Shown: in pieces, positions 1-7,610 of the stretch
Position numbering within the stretch: position 1 is the stretch's first letter
Layout of the letters: each line of letters begins with the position of its first letter
Assembly: GCA_016716005.1 (NCBI GenBank)
Contig: JADJXE010000001.1
Span: forward strand, 2,555,001 to 2,619,000
Length of the DNA stretch: 64,000 bases
From: Acidimicrobiales bacterium
GTDB taxonomy: Bacteria; Actinomycetota; Acidimicrobiia; Acidimicrobiales; JADJXE01
Direction of reading: 5' to 3'
Program-made: the position numbers and the translations under genes
The notes under the pieces: model-generated
Database searches by the model: none
Told to the model about the DNA's origin: nothing
What the model saw: only the letters and a program-made list of their open reading frames with translations

Positions 1-89
1 TCGCCCCGGCCGTACACCTTCACGGCGTCGACGGCTCGGGCGGCGACGGTGCCCGTGGGGGGAACGCTGTCGATGGTGGTCGTGGACAT
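1..89 (-). CDS. ABC transporter ATP-binding protein, N-terminal fragment
   Basis: Only the first 29 codons lie in the window; the gene continues beyond base 1. The visible N-terminus ends in a segment reading VDAVKVYGRG, which resembles the first strand of LolD/MacB-type ABC ATPases of actinobacteria, where it precedes the Walker A motif. The ATG at 87-89 is preceded by a GGAGGA ribosome binding site about 7 bases upstream. It lies downstream of a NarL-type sensor/regulator pair on the same strand, a common arrangement in which the two-component system controls an exporter. The Walker motifs are outside the window, so the family call rests on this short match alone. Confidence 0.55.
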   Translation of the reverse strand, partial: MSTTTIDSVPPTGTVAARAVDAVKVYGRG

Positions 90-184
90 GGCCCCATCCT
101 CCGATCGGGACGGCCCGTCGGTCGTCCTCCTCGCGGATGATCGTGGCGTGACCTCGGGCACCACGGCCGGCGGGTTGCGGCGGC

Positions 185-853
185 TCAGGACCGGCCCGGC
201 CGCACCAGCCCGCACTCGTAGGCGAGCACGACGGCCTGCACGCGGTCGCGCAGCCCCAGCTTGGCCAGCACCCGCCCCACGTGGGTCTTCACGGTGGTCT
301 CCCCGAGCACCAGCGCCTCGGCGATCTCGGCGTTGGACAGGCCGCGGGCCAGGTGCCGCAGCACCTCGAGCTCGCGGTCGGTGAGCAGATCCAGCGCCGG
401 CGGTGGCGACGTGGAGGGCAGCGGCTGGCGGGCGAACTCCTCGATCAGCCGGCGGGTGATCGAGGGGGACAGCAGCGAGTCCCCGGCCGCCACGACGCGG
501 ATCGCCTCGATCAGGTCGTCGGGCGGCGTGTCCTTCAGCAGGAAGCCGCTGGCACCGGCGCGGAGGGCGGCGAAGACGTCGTCGTCCACCTCGAAGGTGG
601 TGAGCACCAGCACCTTCGGCCGCTCGCCCTCGGGGAGCCGACCGAGCTGGCGCGTGGCCTCGATCCCGTCCATCACCGGCATCCGGACGTCCATCAGCAC
701 GACGTCGGGACGAGCCCGGCGGGTGAGGGCCAGCGCCTCCCGGCCGTCGGCGGCCTCGCCGACCACGGTCAGGTCGTCCTCGGCCTCGAGGATCATGCGG
801 AAGCCGGCGCGCACCAGCGCCTGGTCGTCGACGACGAGCACGCGCACGTTCAT
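185..853 (-). CDS. NarL/LuxR-family response regulator
   Basis: A 222-residue DNA-binding response regulator. The receiver domain spans about residues 3-120, with acidic pocket D9-D10, phospho-acceptor D55 (in VVLMDVRMP), a switch Thr (VLTTF) and Lys (LLKDTP). A LuxR-type helix-turn-helix follows at about 155-215 (LTDRELEVLRHLARG, then TTVKTHVGRVLAKLGL). The ATG at 851-853 overlaps the stop of the histidine kinase gene (ATGA), so the two are translationally coupled and form a cognate pair. The likely targets are itself and the ABC transporter gene that begins about 100 bases downstream. No residue needed for phosphorylation is missing. Confidence 0.95.
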   Translation of the reverse strand: MNVRVLVVDDQALVRAGFRMILEAEDDLTVVGEAADGREALALTRRARPDVVLMDVRMPVMDGIEATRQLGRLPEGERPKVLVLTTFEVDDDVFAALRAGASGFLLKDTPPDDLIEAIRVVAAGDSLLSPSITRRLIEEFARQPLPSTSPPPALDLLTDRELEVLRHLARGLSNAEIAEALVLGETTVKTHVGRVLAKLGLRDRVQAVVLAYECGLVRPGRS

Positions 854-2187
854 GCCGGCTGCCGCACGCTCCTGGCCGTCGACCGCGATCCGTCGAGCGG
901 GAAGCGGGCTCGCACCTCGTAGCCACCGCCCACGCGGGGCCCGGCGCGGAGCTCGCCGCCGAAGAGGGCCAGCCGCTCGCACATGCCGACGAGGCCCTGG
1001 CCCTGGCCCAGCCCGTCGCCGACGGGCGTCAGCGCCGCCGCCCCGCGGCCGTCGTCGCGGATCGTGACCACCAGGGAGTCGGGCTGGTAGGCCAGCACGA
1101 CCTCGGCCTCGGCCGGACCGGCGTGCTTGCGGACGTTGGTGAGGCCCTCCTGGACCACCCGGTAGGCCGACAGGTCGATCCCGGCCGGGAGCGGTCGGGG
1201 CTCGCCCAGCTGCACCAGGGCCACCTGCTGGCCGGCGGTGCGGCACTCGGCCAGCAGCGCCCCGAGGCGGTCGAGGCCGGGCTGGGGCTCCCTCCTCGCC
1301 GCCTCCGGCCGGCCGTCTGACGAGGGGTCGCGCAGCACGCCGAGGAGGCGGCGCATCTCGTCGAGGGCCTGGCGGCCGGTGGCCTCGATGGCCTCCAGGG
1401 CTCCGGCCGCCCGGTCGGGATGGCTGGCCAGGGCTCGGCGAGCGCCGGCGGCCTGCACCACGACAACGCTCACGCTGTGGGAGACGATGTCGTGCAGCTC
1501 GCGTGCGATCCGGGCCCGCTCCTCGGTCACCGCCTGTCGCGCCGCGGCCTCGCGATCGGCCTCGAGGCGGCGGGCCCGCTCCTCGACCTCGGCCACGTAG
1601 GCCCGCCGGGTGCGGAGGCTGTCCCCCAGGACCCAGGCGCCGATGAAGACCGCCAGGTTGCCGATCACCGTGTCCACGGTGACCTCGGGCTGGTCGATCA
1701 GCATCCCGGCGAGCAGCACGCTGAGCATCACGGCCACCGACGCGGCGCCGGCGCGCAGGGCCACGGGTCGCTCCGTGTGCGCGGCCACCGAGTACAGGGC
1801 GATGAGGCAGCCGAGCGTCCCGGCGGTGCTCGGGTAGTCGAGGACGAGGTGCGCGCTCGTCGCCAGCAGCGTGACCGCCAGCACCAGGCAGGGGCGCCGG
1901 CGGCGCCAGGCCAGGGGAAGCGTCTGGAACAGCACCAGCACGACGGCCACGGCGTCGGGCGGGTTGGTGTCGACCGTCGGGAGGGGGTCGACCCACAGCC
2001 CCGGCACCGCGATGGCGGCCATCACCGCCGCGAGGAGGCCGTCGGCCGCGAGCGGGTGCTCCCGCAGCCACGCCGGGGACCACCGGCGGTGGGGTCGAGC
2101 GCGGGCCGGTCTCCCCGGCGGCGCGGTCGTCGGGGACGGGGCGGCGGCCACGACCCGACGGTACCGGGGGCGGGCGGGGCCCGGCAT
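850..2187 (-). CDS. NarL-type sensor histidine kinase
   Basis: A 445-residue membrane sensor kinase of the HisKA_3 class. Residues about 35-190 hold several hydrophobic helices (for example LLAAVMAAIAVPGLWV and AVVLVLFQTLPLAW). A short coiled segment and the dimerisation/phosphotransfer helix follow, with the acceptor His in ARELHDIVSHSVSV. The HATPase_c domain has an N box (GLTNVRKHA), a G1 box (TIRDDGRG) and a second glycine box (GQGLVGMCERL). It overlaps the response regulator by 4 bases. The start is uncertain: the ATG at 2187 has a purine-rich GGTGGAGG directly against it, and an in-frame GTG lies about ten codons inside. It is divergent from the cyclase gene across 91 bases. Confidence 0.92.
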   Translation of the reverse strand: MPGPARPRYRRVVAAAPSPTTAPPGRPARARPHRRWSPAWLREHPLAADGLLAAVMAAIAVPGLWVDPLPTVDTNPPDAVAVVLVLFQTLPLAWRRRRPCLVLAVTLLATSAHLVLDYPSTAGTLGCLIALYSVAAHTERPVALRAGAASVAVMLSVLLAGMLIDQPEVTVDTVIGNLAVFIGAWVLGDSLRTRRAYVAEVEERARRLEADREAAARQAVTEERARIARELHDIVSHSVSVVVVQAAGARRALASHPDRAAGALEAIEATGRQALDEMRRLLGVLRDPSSDGRPEAARREPQPGLDRLGALLAECRTAGQQVALVQLGEPRPLPAGIDLSAYRVVQEGLTNVRKHAGPAEAEVVLAYQPDSLVVTIRDDGRGAAALTPVGDGLGQGQGLVGMCERLALFGGELRAGPRVGGGYEVRARFPLDGSRSTARSVRQPA

Positions 2188-2225
2188 CCTCCACCTGTGG
2201 GACCGGTGTCGTCCGTGGGGTGGAC

Positions 2226-2272
2226 ACCCGGGGAGGGCAACCCGGGGAGGGCCGCCGGGTCGCCCGTATGCT
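2226..2272 (+). promoter_or_regulatory. Promoter of the cyclase/ATPase gene with direct repeats
   Basis: A -10-like TATGCT at 2267-2272 ends six bases before the GTG at 2279, so the transcript is probably leaderless. Two copies of the 13-mer ACCCGGGGAGGGC lie at 2226-2238 and 2240-2252, covering the region where a -35 box would be. They could bind a regulator of this gene, or of the divergent kinase gene. The regulatory role is inferred from position only. Confidence 0.4.
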
Positions 2273-2278
2273 GAGGCC

Positions 2279-5200
2279 GTGCCCTGCCCGTCGTGTGGTC
2301 ATCCGGCGCCGGAGGGGGCCCGGTTCTGCTCGTCGTGCGGATCCGCGCTGGTCCCGCCCGGCGACGAGCGGCGCGTCGTCACCGTGCTCTTCGCGGATCT
2401 GGTCGGCTTCACCGGCCTGGCCGAGACGCGGGATCCCGAGCAGGTGAAGAACCTGGTCGACCACTGCTTCCAGCGGCTCGTGGCCGACGTGACCGCGTTC
2501 GGCGGGCAGGTCGACAAGATCGTCGGGGACGCCATCGTGGCCCTGTTCGGTGCGCCGGTCGCGCACGAGGACGACGCCGAGCGGGCCGTCCGGGCGGCGC
2601 TGCGGATGCAGGAGACCCTGGCCCGGGAGGCGCCCGGGGCCGGCGCGGCGAGCCTGCGGCTCCGCATCGGGGTGAACACCGGCGAGGTCCTGGTGGGGGC
2701 CTTGCGGGCCGGCGGTGCGGTGACGGCCATGGGCGACGTGGTCAACACCGCCAGCCGGCTCCAGGCGGCGGCCGACCCGGGGCGGGTGCTGGTGGGGCCG
2801 GCCACGCACGCCGCCACGAGCGGGGTGGTGCGCTACGAGCCGGTCGGCGCCATCCGGGCCAAGGGCCGCGAGGAGCTGGTCGAGGCCTGGCTGGCCGTGG
2901 AGGCGCTCGGCCCACCCGGGTGGCGGCCGGTGCGCCGGCGGGCGTCGCTGGTGGGGCGGGCGGCGGAGCTGGCCCTGCTCGGTCGGGCCTTCGATCTGGC
3001 CGTGGAGCACGGGCGGGCGCAGCTCGTGCTGCTCATCGGCGAGGCCGGCGTCGGCAAGAGCCGGCTGGCCGACGAGCTGGCGTCGCGGGCGGCGGAGGAG
3101 CGGGATGCCCTGGTGCTCGAGGGCCGCTGCGTCCCCTACGGCGAGGCCAACGTGTGGTGGCCGTTGGCCGAGGCGGTGCGCTGCTCGTGCGGGGTGGGCG
3201 CCGTGGAGGCGATCGACCGGGTGCGATCGGCCTGCCGCGTGGCGGTCGCGTCCGCGCTCGGGGCCGATGCCGACCCGGCCGAGGTGTCGCGGGTGGTCGA
3301 CGGCCTGCAGTACCTGCTGGGCGACGAGCAGCTCTTCGGCGACCTCGACCCGGCGCGCCTGCGCGACGAGGTGGCCTGGGCCCTGCAGACCTACCTGGAG
3401 GCGCTGACCCGCCGCCGGCCGGTGGTGCTGGTGGTGTCCGACCTCCACTGGGCGGACGATCCCGTGCTGGAGGTGCTGGGACGCCTGCTCGCGCACCTGG
3501 GCGGGCGCCCCTTCGTGCTCGCAGGGACGACGCGGGAGCCCCTGGTGGGGCGGTGGTCGCCCCCGGCCGGCCGGCACAACACCCTCGCCCTCCACGTCGA
3601 TCCCCTCGACCCGGAGGCCGCGGCAGAGCTGCTCGAGGCGCTCCTGGGGGGCGGTGTCCCCGCGGAGGTGCGGGAGGCGGTGGTGGCGCGCAGCGGCGGC
3701 AACCCCTTCTTCATCGAGGAGCTGGCGACCCTCTTCGAGGCCGGACGGGTGGGCGGCGGACAGGGGGCCGAGGTCGCGGCGTCCGAGGTGCCCGACACGC
3801 TCCGCGGGTTGGTGGCGGCGCGCCTCGACGGCCTCCCGGCCAGCGAGCGGTCGCTGCTCGAGACGGCGGCGGTGGTGGGGCGGACGGGCGCGGTGGAGGC
3901 CCTGCAGGTGCTGACCGCCGGCACGGCCGACGTGGCCGCCGGGCTCGACGGGCTGGCCAACGCCGACGTGATGGAGGTGGTCGACGACCGCTGGCGCTTC
4001 CGCTCCGACGTGCTGCGCGAGGTCGCGTACGGGCGCCTCACCAAGGCCGACCGCGCCCGCCGGCACGCCGCGGTGGCCGCGCTCCTCGAGGCCGAGCCGG
4101 GTGCCGACGACCGGGCCGAGCAGATCGCCCAGCACGCCGCGGCCGCGGCCGAGCTCGCCGCCGAGCTCGGCGGGGTCGACGGCGTGGCCGACGACGCCGC
4201 CGGCCGGGCGGTCTCCTGGCTCGAGCGGGCCGCGGTGCGCTCCGAGGGGCGCGAGGGGGCCAGCGTCACGGTCGGCCTGGTCGAGCGGGCGCTCGCGCTG
4301 CTCGGTCCCGACGGCGCCGCGCCGCGCCGGCGGCTGCTCCTGGTGCGGGCTCGGGCGCGGGCGGGTGCGCGCGACCTGGTCGGCGCGCGCGCCGACGTGG
4401 CCGAGGTGCTGGAGGAGGCCGTCGCCGTCTCCGACGCCGAGAACGAGGCCCGGGCCGTCACCCAGCTGGGTGACCTGCTCACCAAGGAGGGCGAGAACGA
4501 CCGGGCGGTCGACGTCCTCGCGCGAGCCGTCGCGCTGTGGCGCGCCGTCGGTGACCAGCGGGGCGAGGCGGAGGCCCTGCGCCTGCGCGGGTTCGCCGAC
4601 CTCTTCCGCGAGCGGCAGGCTCCGGCCGAGCAGGCCTTCGCCGAGGCGCTGGCGCTGAGCCGGCAGGTGGGCGACCGCCGGGGCGAGGCGTGGGCCATGC
4701 AGAACCTGGCGTGGATCTCGTTCGAGCGGGGCAACACCATCGAGGCCGACCGGCGGCTCCACGAGGCGGCCACGGTGTTCGCCGAGATCGGCGACCACGG
4801 TGGGATCGGCTGGGCGCTGGGCCTGCTCGGTTGGGTGCGCCTGCAGCAGGGCCGGTTCGAGGAGGCCGAGCAGCTGGCCCGCCTGGTGCGGCCCAAGGCC
4901 GGGGCCCGGGGCGACCGGTGGGGCGAGGGGATGATGATCATCCTGCTCGCCCTGGTCCACCTGTGGCAGGGCCGGGCAGGCGCCGCCCTCGACGAGGGGC
5001 GGGCGGCGACGCAGCTCTTCGCCGAGATCGACGACCGCTGGGGTCGCATGCAGGCCACGGCGGTGGAAGCGCGGGCGCTGCTCGCGCTCGGGCGCACGGC
5101 CGAGGGCCGGCGCACCCTCGAGCGGCTCCGCAGCCTGGTGAGCGGCAACACGCTGGAGCGCTTCGGCCTGGTCGTCGTGGCCCAGGCGTCGGTGCAGGCC

Positions 5201-5767
5201 GGGCTGGCCGGGCCGGCCCTGGCGGCCCTCGACGGCCGCGAGACGCAGGCCGAGGGGCTCGGCGGGATGGAGGCGCTCACGGCCGCGGGGGTGGCACACC
5301 TGCAGCTGGGCCGGATCGACGAGGCCGTCGCCGCCCTCGAGCACGCCCGGGACCTGGCCGCCGGTCGCCCCGACGTGGCGGCCATGGCCGCCCTGGCGCT
5401 GGCCTACGTGGGTCTGGGCCGCCTCGACGAGGCCGCCGCCCTGGCCGCGGCGGTCGAGACCGACGAGCGGGCGACGTACCTCGACCGTGTGGGCGCCCGC
5501 GTGGCGCTGGGACTGGGCAGCACCAGGGCTGGCCGCCCGGCCGAGGCGCTGGCGTGCTTCTCCCTGGCTCGGGCCGAGGCCGACGCCACCGAGGACCGCC
5601 TGGCCCAGGCCCTCGTGCGCCTGGCCGAGGCCGAAGCCCTCGAGGCGCAGGGCTCGCCCCTCGCGCCCGGGGCGCTGGCCGAGTCGGGCGCGCTGCTCGA
5701 GCGGCTCGGCCTCGGGACGACCGGGTGGCGGACGGCGTTCCGCCTGGCGGCCGGCGGTGGGACCTGA
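2279..5767 (+). CDS. Class III nucleotidyl cyclase with AAA-type ATPase and TPR repeats
   Basis: A protein of about 1162 residues. A zinc ribbon comes first (CPSCG and CSSCG, residues 2-21). A class III cyclase catalytic domain spans about 30-195: metal-binding Asp in LFADLVGFTGLA and in KIVGDAIVALFG, the substrate-contacting Lys before that second Asp, and Asn/Arg transition-state residues in GDVVNTASRLQ. A STAND/AAA-type ATPase follows from about 220, with Walker A GEAGVGKSRL and a hydrophobic strand ending in a possible Walker B Asp (VVLVVSDLHWAD). The C-terminal half is Ala/Leu-rich TPR-like helices. All cyclase residues I can check are present, so cAMP synthesis is plausible. The GTG at 2279 is chosen because the zinc ribbon begins there and a -10 box sits six bases upstream. 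What the ATPase/TPR part senses is unknown. Confidence 0.9.
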   Translation: MPCPSCGHPAPEGARFCSSCGSALVPPGDERRVVTVLFADLVGFTGLAETRDPEQVKNLVDHCFQRLVADVTAFGGQVDKIVGDAIVALFGAPVAHEDDAERAVRAALRMQETLAREAPGAGAASLRLRIGVNTGEVLVGALRAGGAVTAMGDVVNTASRLQAAADPGRVLVGPATHAATSGVVRYEPVGAIRAKGREELVEAWLAVEALGPPGWRPVRRRASLVGRAAELALLGRAFDLAVEHGRAQLVLLIGEAGVGKSRLADELASRAAEERDALVLEGRCVPYGEANVWWPLAEAVRCSCGVGAVEAIDRVRSACRVAVASALGADADPAEVSRVVDGLQYLLGDEQLFGDLDPARLRDEVAWALQTYLEALTRRRPVVLVVSDLHWADDPVLEVLGRLLAHLGGRPFVLAGTTREPLVGRWSPPAGRHNTLALHVDPLDPEAAAELLEALLGGGVPAEVREAVVARSGGNPFFIEELATLFEAGRVGGGQGAEVAASEVPDTLRGLVAARLDGLPASERSLLETAAVVGRTGAVEALQVLTAGTADVAAGLDGLANADVMEVVDDRWRFRSDVLREVAYGRLTKADRARRHAAVAALLEAEPGADDRAEQIAQHAAAAAELAAELGGVDGVADDAAGRAVSWLERAAVRSEGREGASVTVGLVERALALLGPDGAAPRRRLLLVRARARAGARDLVGARADVAEVLEEAVAVSDAENEARAVTQLGDLLTKEGENDRAVDVLARAVALWRAVGDQRGEAEALRLRGFADLFRERQAPAEQAFAEALALSRQVGDRRGEAWAMQNLAWISFERGNTIEADRRLHEAATVFAEIGDHGGIGWALGLLGWVRLQQGRFEEAEQLARLVRPKAGARGDRWGEGMMIILLALVHLWQGRAGAALDEGRAATQLFAEIDDRWGRMQATAVEARALLALGRTAEGRRTLERLRSLVSGNTLERFGLVVVAQASVQAGLAGPALAALDGRETQAEGLGGMEALTAAGVAHLQLGRIDEAVAALEHARDLAAGRPDVAAMAALALAYVGLGRLDEAAALAAAVETDERATYLDRVGARVALGLGSTRAGRPAEALACFSLARAEADATEDRLAQALVRLAEAEALEAQGSPLAPGALAESGALLERLGLGTTGWRTAFRLAAGGGT

Positions 5768-5793
5768 CCGCCGAGCCCGCCCGGTCGAGCGGA

Positions 5794-6063
5794 TCAGCCG
5801 AGCTTGAGGAAGAGGCGCTCGATCTCGGCGACGTCGTAGCCGGACTCGGCCGCCCGGTCGGGCTGCTGCAGGCAGGTGGTGAGGCCCGATGCCAGGATGC
5901 GGAAGCCGGCCTGCTGCAGCGCTCGCGTCGCCGCGGTGAGCTGGGTGAGCACGTCTCGGCAGTCCGCGCCCTCGTCGAGCATGCGGGAGACGGCGCGCAC
6001 CTGGCCCTCGGCCCGGTGCAGGCGCCTGGTCACGTCGCGCAGGGTGTCGTCGGGCAGCTGCAC
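5794..6063 (-). CDS. CsoR/RcnR/FrmR-family transcriptional repressor
   Basis: An 89-residue all-helical repressor of the DUF156 family (RLHRAEGQVRAVSRML is the hallmark first helix). Cysteines are C35 and C64, with the 29-residue spacing of the two Cys ligands in copper sensor CsoR. The His that copper CsoR has four residues before the second Cys is Gly60 here. That Cys-only pattern resembles the persulfide sensor CstR more than a copper or nickel sensor; the ligand is an inference. The GTG start at 6063 lies six bases after a perfect TATGAT -10 box (6070-6075), and an operator-like C tract overlaps that box, so autorepression is likely. It is divergent from the short ORF and folE, and convergent with the cyclase gene. 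Confidence 0.9.
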   Translation of the reverse strand: MQLPDDTLRDVTRRLHRAEGQVRAVSRMLDEGADCRDVLTQLTAATRALQQAGFRILASGLTTCLQQPDRAAESGYDVAEIERLFLKLG

Positions 6064-6069
6064 GGGCCC

Positions 6070-6116
6070 ATCATACCCCCCCCCTGTATCGACCGAGGGG
6101 GCCCGGTGGGTAGCGT
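6070..6116. promoter_or_regulatory. Divergent csoR-like/folE promoter region with RcnR/CsoR-type operator
   Basis: Reading + strand, 6073-6089 is ATA, nine C, then TGTAT: a homopolymeric G/C tract flanked by inverted ATAC/GTAT ends. RcnR and CsoR proteins are known to bind sites of this form (a TACT-like half, a G/C tract, an AGTA-like half). The site overlaps the minus-strand -10 TATGAT (6070-6075) of the repressor gene. On the plus strand a -10-like TAGCGT lies at 6111-6116, seven bases before the GTG at 6124. The site therefore sits upstream of both transcripts. Binding is inferred, not shown. Confidence 0.6.
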
Positions 6117-6123
6117 GCGCGCC

Positions 6124-6255
6124 GTGACCGCGAGTCGGGGCCCCTCGGCCGCCGCGCCGGGAATTGACCCGGAGGCGGGCCGGTTGGAGCAGGGCGGCGG
6201 CGGGCCGGGGTCGGCCGGCGCCGGCCGACGGTGCGCACGGGAGGTGCGGGGATGA
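6124..6255 (+). CDS. Short leaderless ORF overlapping folE (43 codons)
   Basis: GTG at 6124 follows TAGCGT (6111-6116) by seven bases, matching the leaderless pattern seen elsewhere in this window. The frame runs 43 codons and ends at TGA 6253-6255, which overlaps the folE ATG (6252-6254) as ATGA. The peptide is Gly/Ala/Arg-rich and resembles no family I know. It could be a small coupling ORF that delivers ribosomes to folE, or the region could simply be a 5' leader. A perfect 20-base palindrome (6210-6229) lies within it and could fold over the folE ribosome binding site. Confidence 0.35.
   Translation: MTASRGPSAAAPGIDPEAGRLEQGGGGPGSAGAGRRCAREVRG
6210..6229 (+). repeat. Perfect 20-bp palindrome upstream of folE
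   Basis: GTCGGCCGGC is followed directly by its reverse complement. It lies 22 bases before the folE ATG and inside the short upstream ORF. In RNA it would form a very stable GC stem (with a few central bases as loop) just upstream of the GGGAGGTGCGGGG ribosome binding site. It could modulate folE translation. In DNA it could be a dimeric protein site. Confidence 0.5.
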
Positions 6256-6854
6256 GCATGGTGGACGACGGCGGGCGCCCCACCGTCGACACCGAGCGGA
6301 TCGAGCGGGCAGTCCGGGAGATCCTCGCCGCCATCGGCGAGGATCCCGAGCGCGACGGGCTGCTCGACACGCCCCGCCGGATCGCCGACATGTACGCCGA
6401 GGTGTTCGCCGGCCTCCACACCGACCCGGCCGAGCACCTGTCCGTGCAGTTCGAGGCCAACCACGACGAGATGGTGATGGTGCGCGACATCCCGTTCGCC
6501 TCCATGTGCGAGCACCACTTCGCCCCGTTCCTCGGCCGGGCCCACCTGGCCTACATCCCCGGGCCCGAGGGGCGCATCACGGGCCTGTCGAAGCTGGCCC
6601 GGCTCGTCGACGGCTACGCGCGCCGGCCCCAGGTGCAGGAGCGGCTCACCACCCAGATCGCCCACACCCTCGAGGAGGTGCTGCGGCCCACCGGTGTGCT
6701 CGTGGTCCTCGAGGCCGAGCACCTGTGCATGACCATGCGGGGGGTGCGCAAGCCCGGGTCGCTCACCGTCACCAGCGCCGTCCGGGGCATCTACCGCACC
6801 GACGTGGCTGCTCGGGCCGAGGCCATGTCGCTCATCGGCCAGCGCGTGCGCTGA
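6252..6854 (+). CDS. folE: GTP cyclohydrolase I
   Basis: A 200-residue GTP cyclohydrolase I, which converts GTP to dihydroneopterin triphosphate at the head of folate/pterin synthesis. Zinc-binding residues are visible in SMCEHHFAPF and in HLCMTMRG. The conserved GLSKLARLVDGYARRPQVQE segment marks the active site. The length is normal for the family. ATG 6252 is chosen because it has a GGGAGGTG ribosome binding site and overlaps the upstream short ORF (ATGA). No other folate gene is adjacent. The shared upstream region with a CsoR-family gene suggests metal or thiol-stress control, which would be unusual for folE. Confidence 0.95.
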   Translation: MSMVDDGGRPTVDTERIERAVREILAAIGEDPERDGLLDTPRRIADMYAEVFAGLHTDPAEHLSVQFEANHDEMVMVRDIPFASMCEHHFAPFLGRAHLAYIPGPEGRITGLSKLARLVDGYARRPQVQERLTTQIAHTLEEVLRPTGVLVVLEAEHLCMTMRGVRKPGSLTVTSAVRGIYRTDVAARAEAMSLIGQRVR

Positions 6855-6877
6855 CCGCCGGCCTCCCCGGGCGGTCA
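6852..6877. terminator. Bidirectional hairpin spanning both convergent stop codons
   Basis: TGACCGCC at 6852-6859 and GGCGGTCA at 6870-6877 are perfect inverted repeats with a 10-base loop. The left arm contains the folE stop codon and the right arm contains the stop of the convergent Nudix gene. It probably acts as a GC-rich terminator for both; there is no U tract. Confidence 0.5.
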
Positions 6878-7543
6878 GATGGCCAGGTGGCGCCGGCCCT
6901 CGAGCAGCCGCTCGGCCATCACCAGCGCTGTGGCCCAGTAGCCGTCGAGCGAGGGCACCAGGGCCGACCGGGTGATGCGCCGGCGGCGCCGGTGCGGCTC
7001 CCCGACCACCCAGCCGACCTCGTCGACCTCGACGGTGTCCGCCTCTCCCGCGAGGAGCGCGAGACCCTGCTCGATGGCCAGCTCGGCCAGCCCGTCGACC
7101 TCGCCGGGCCGGGGCCGGTACGCCTCGAGCGGGCGGTCGTCGCGCAGCAGGTGGACGTGGACGAGCTCGCGGTTGCGCCCCTCGGGGGTGTCGTCGACGA
7201 CCCGGCGGACCCCGAGCGGCACGAGGGCCGCCGGCTCGGCGCGGATCCCGAGCTCCTCGTGGAGCTCTCGGATGCCGTCGGCCGGCGACTCGCCCGCCGT
7301 GAGATGGCCGGCGGCGCTCACGTCGAGCAGGTCGGGGAAGGCTCGCTTGGTGGTCGATCGCCGCTGCAAGACCACGGTGCCCCCGGCGGGCCGGCGGGCC
7401 ACCACCCAGCAGTGGAAGGTGCGGTGCCAGTCGCCGTCGGCGTGGGCGGCGGCCCGGTCCTTGGTGCCCAGCCATCGCCCGAGGTCGTCGTACACGTCGA
7501 TGCACTCGACGTCGCGACGCTCGTCCAGCTCGCCGGGAGGCAC
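6875..7543 (-). CDS. Nudix hydrolase, IDI-like
   Basis: A 222-residue Nudix protein. The Nudix box is complete: GHLTAGESPADGIRELHEEL followed by GI, giving G-x5-E-x7-REUxEExGU. The N-terminal ECIDVYDDLGRWLGTKDRAAAH and HRTFHCWVVAR resemble the isopentenyl-diphosphate isomerase-like Nudix subgroup (YfcD type), whose substrates are poorly known. The GTG at 7543 is preceded by CAGACT (7550-7555) with a six-base gap, the same box and spacing seen before the hydrolase gene at 18908. Its 3' end shares a hairpin with folE. Confidence 0.9.
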   Translation of the reverse strand: MPPGELDERRDVECIDVYDDLGRWLGTKDRAAAHADGDWHRTFHCWVVARRPAGGTVVLQRRSTTKRAFPDLLDVSAAGHLTAGESPADGIRELHEELGIRAEPAALVPLGVRRVVDDTPEGRNRELVHVHLLRDDRPLEAYRPRPGEVDGLAELAIEQGLALLAGEADTVEVDEVGWVVGEPHRRRRRITRSALVPSLDGYWATALVMAERLLEGRRHLAI

Positions 7544-7610
7544 GCCCCCAGTCTGCCGCCGACGGGCCGGTCCGTTGAGTCCGACGGCTCGTCGGCCGAT
7601 GATGGGTGAG

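Noticed and set aside
185..5344. A 1719-codon open frame antisense to the cyclase gene and running into the response regulator
   Set aside because: Only the last 222 codons make sense as protein. The rest is His/Pro/Arg-rich antisense of the cyclase/TPR gene, an effect of high GC content. The same holds for the very long frames at 6030-11246, 51529-55686 and 58222-61455.
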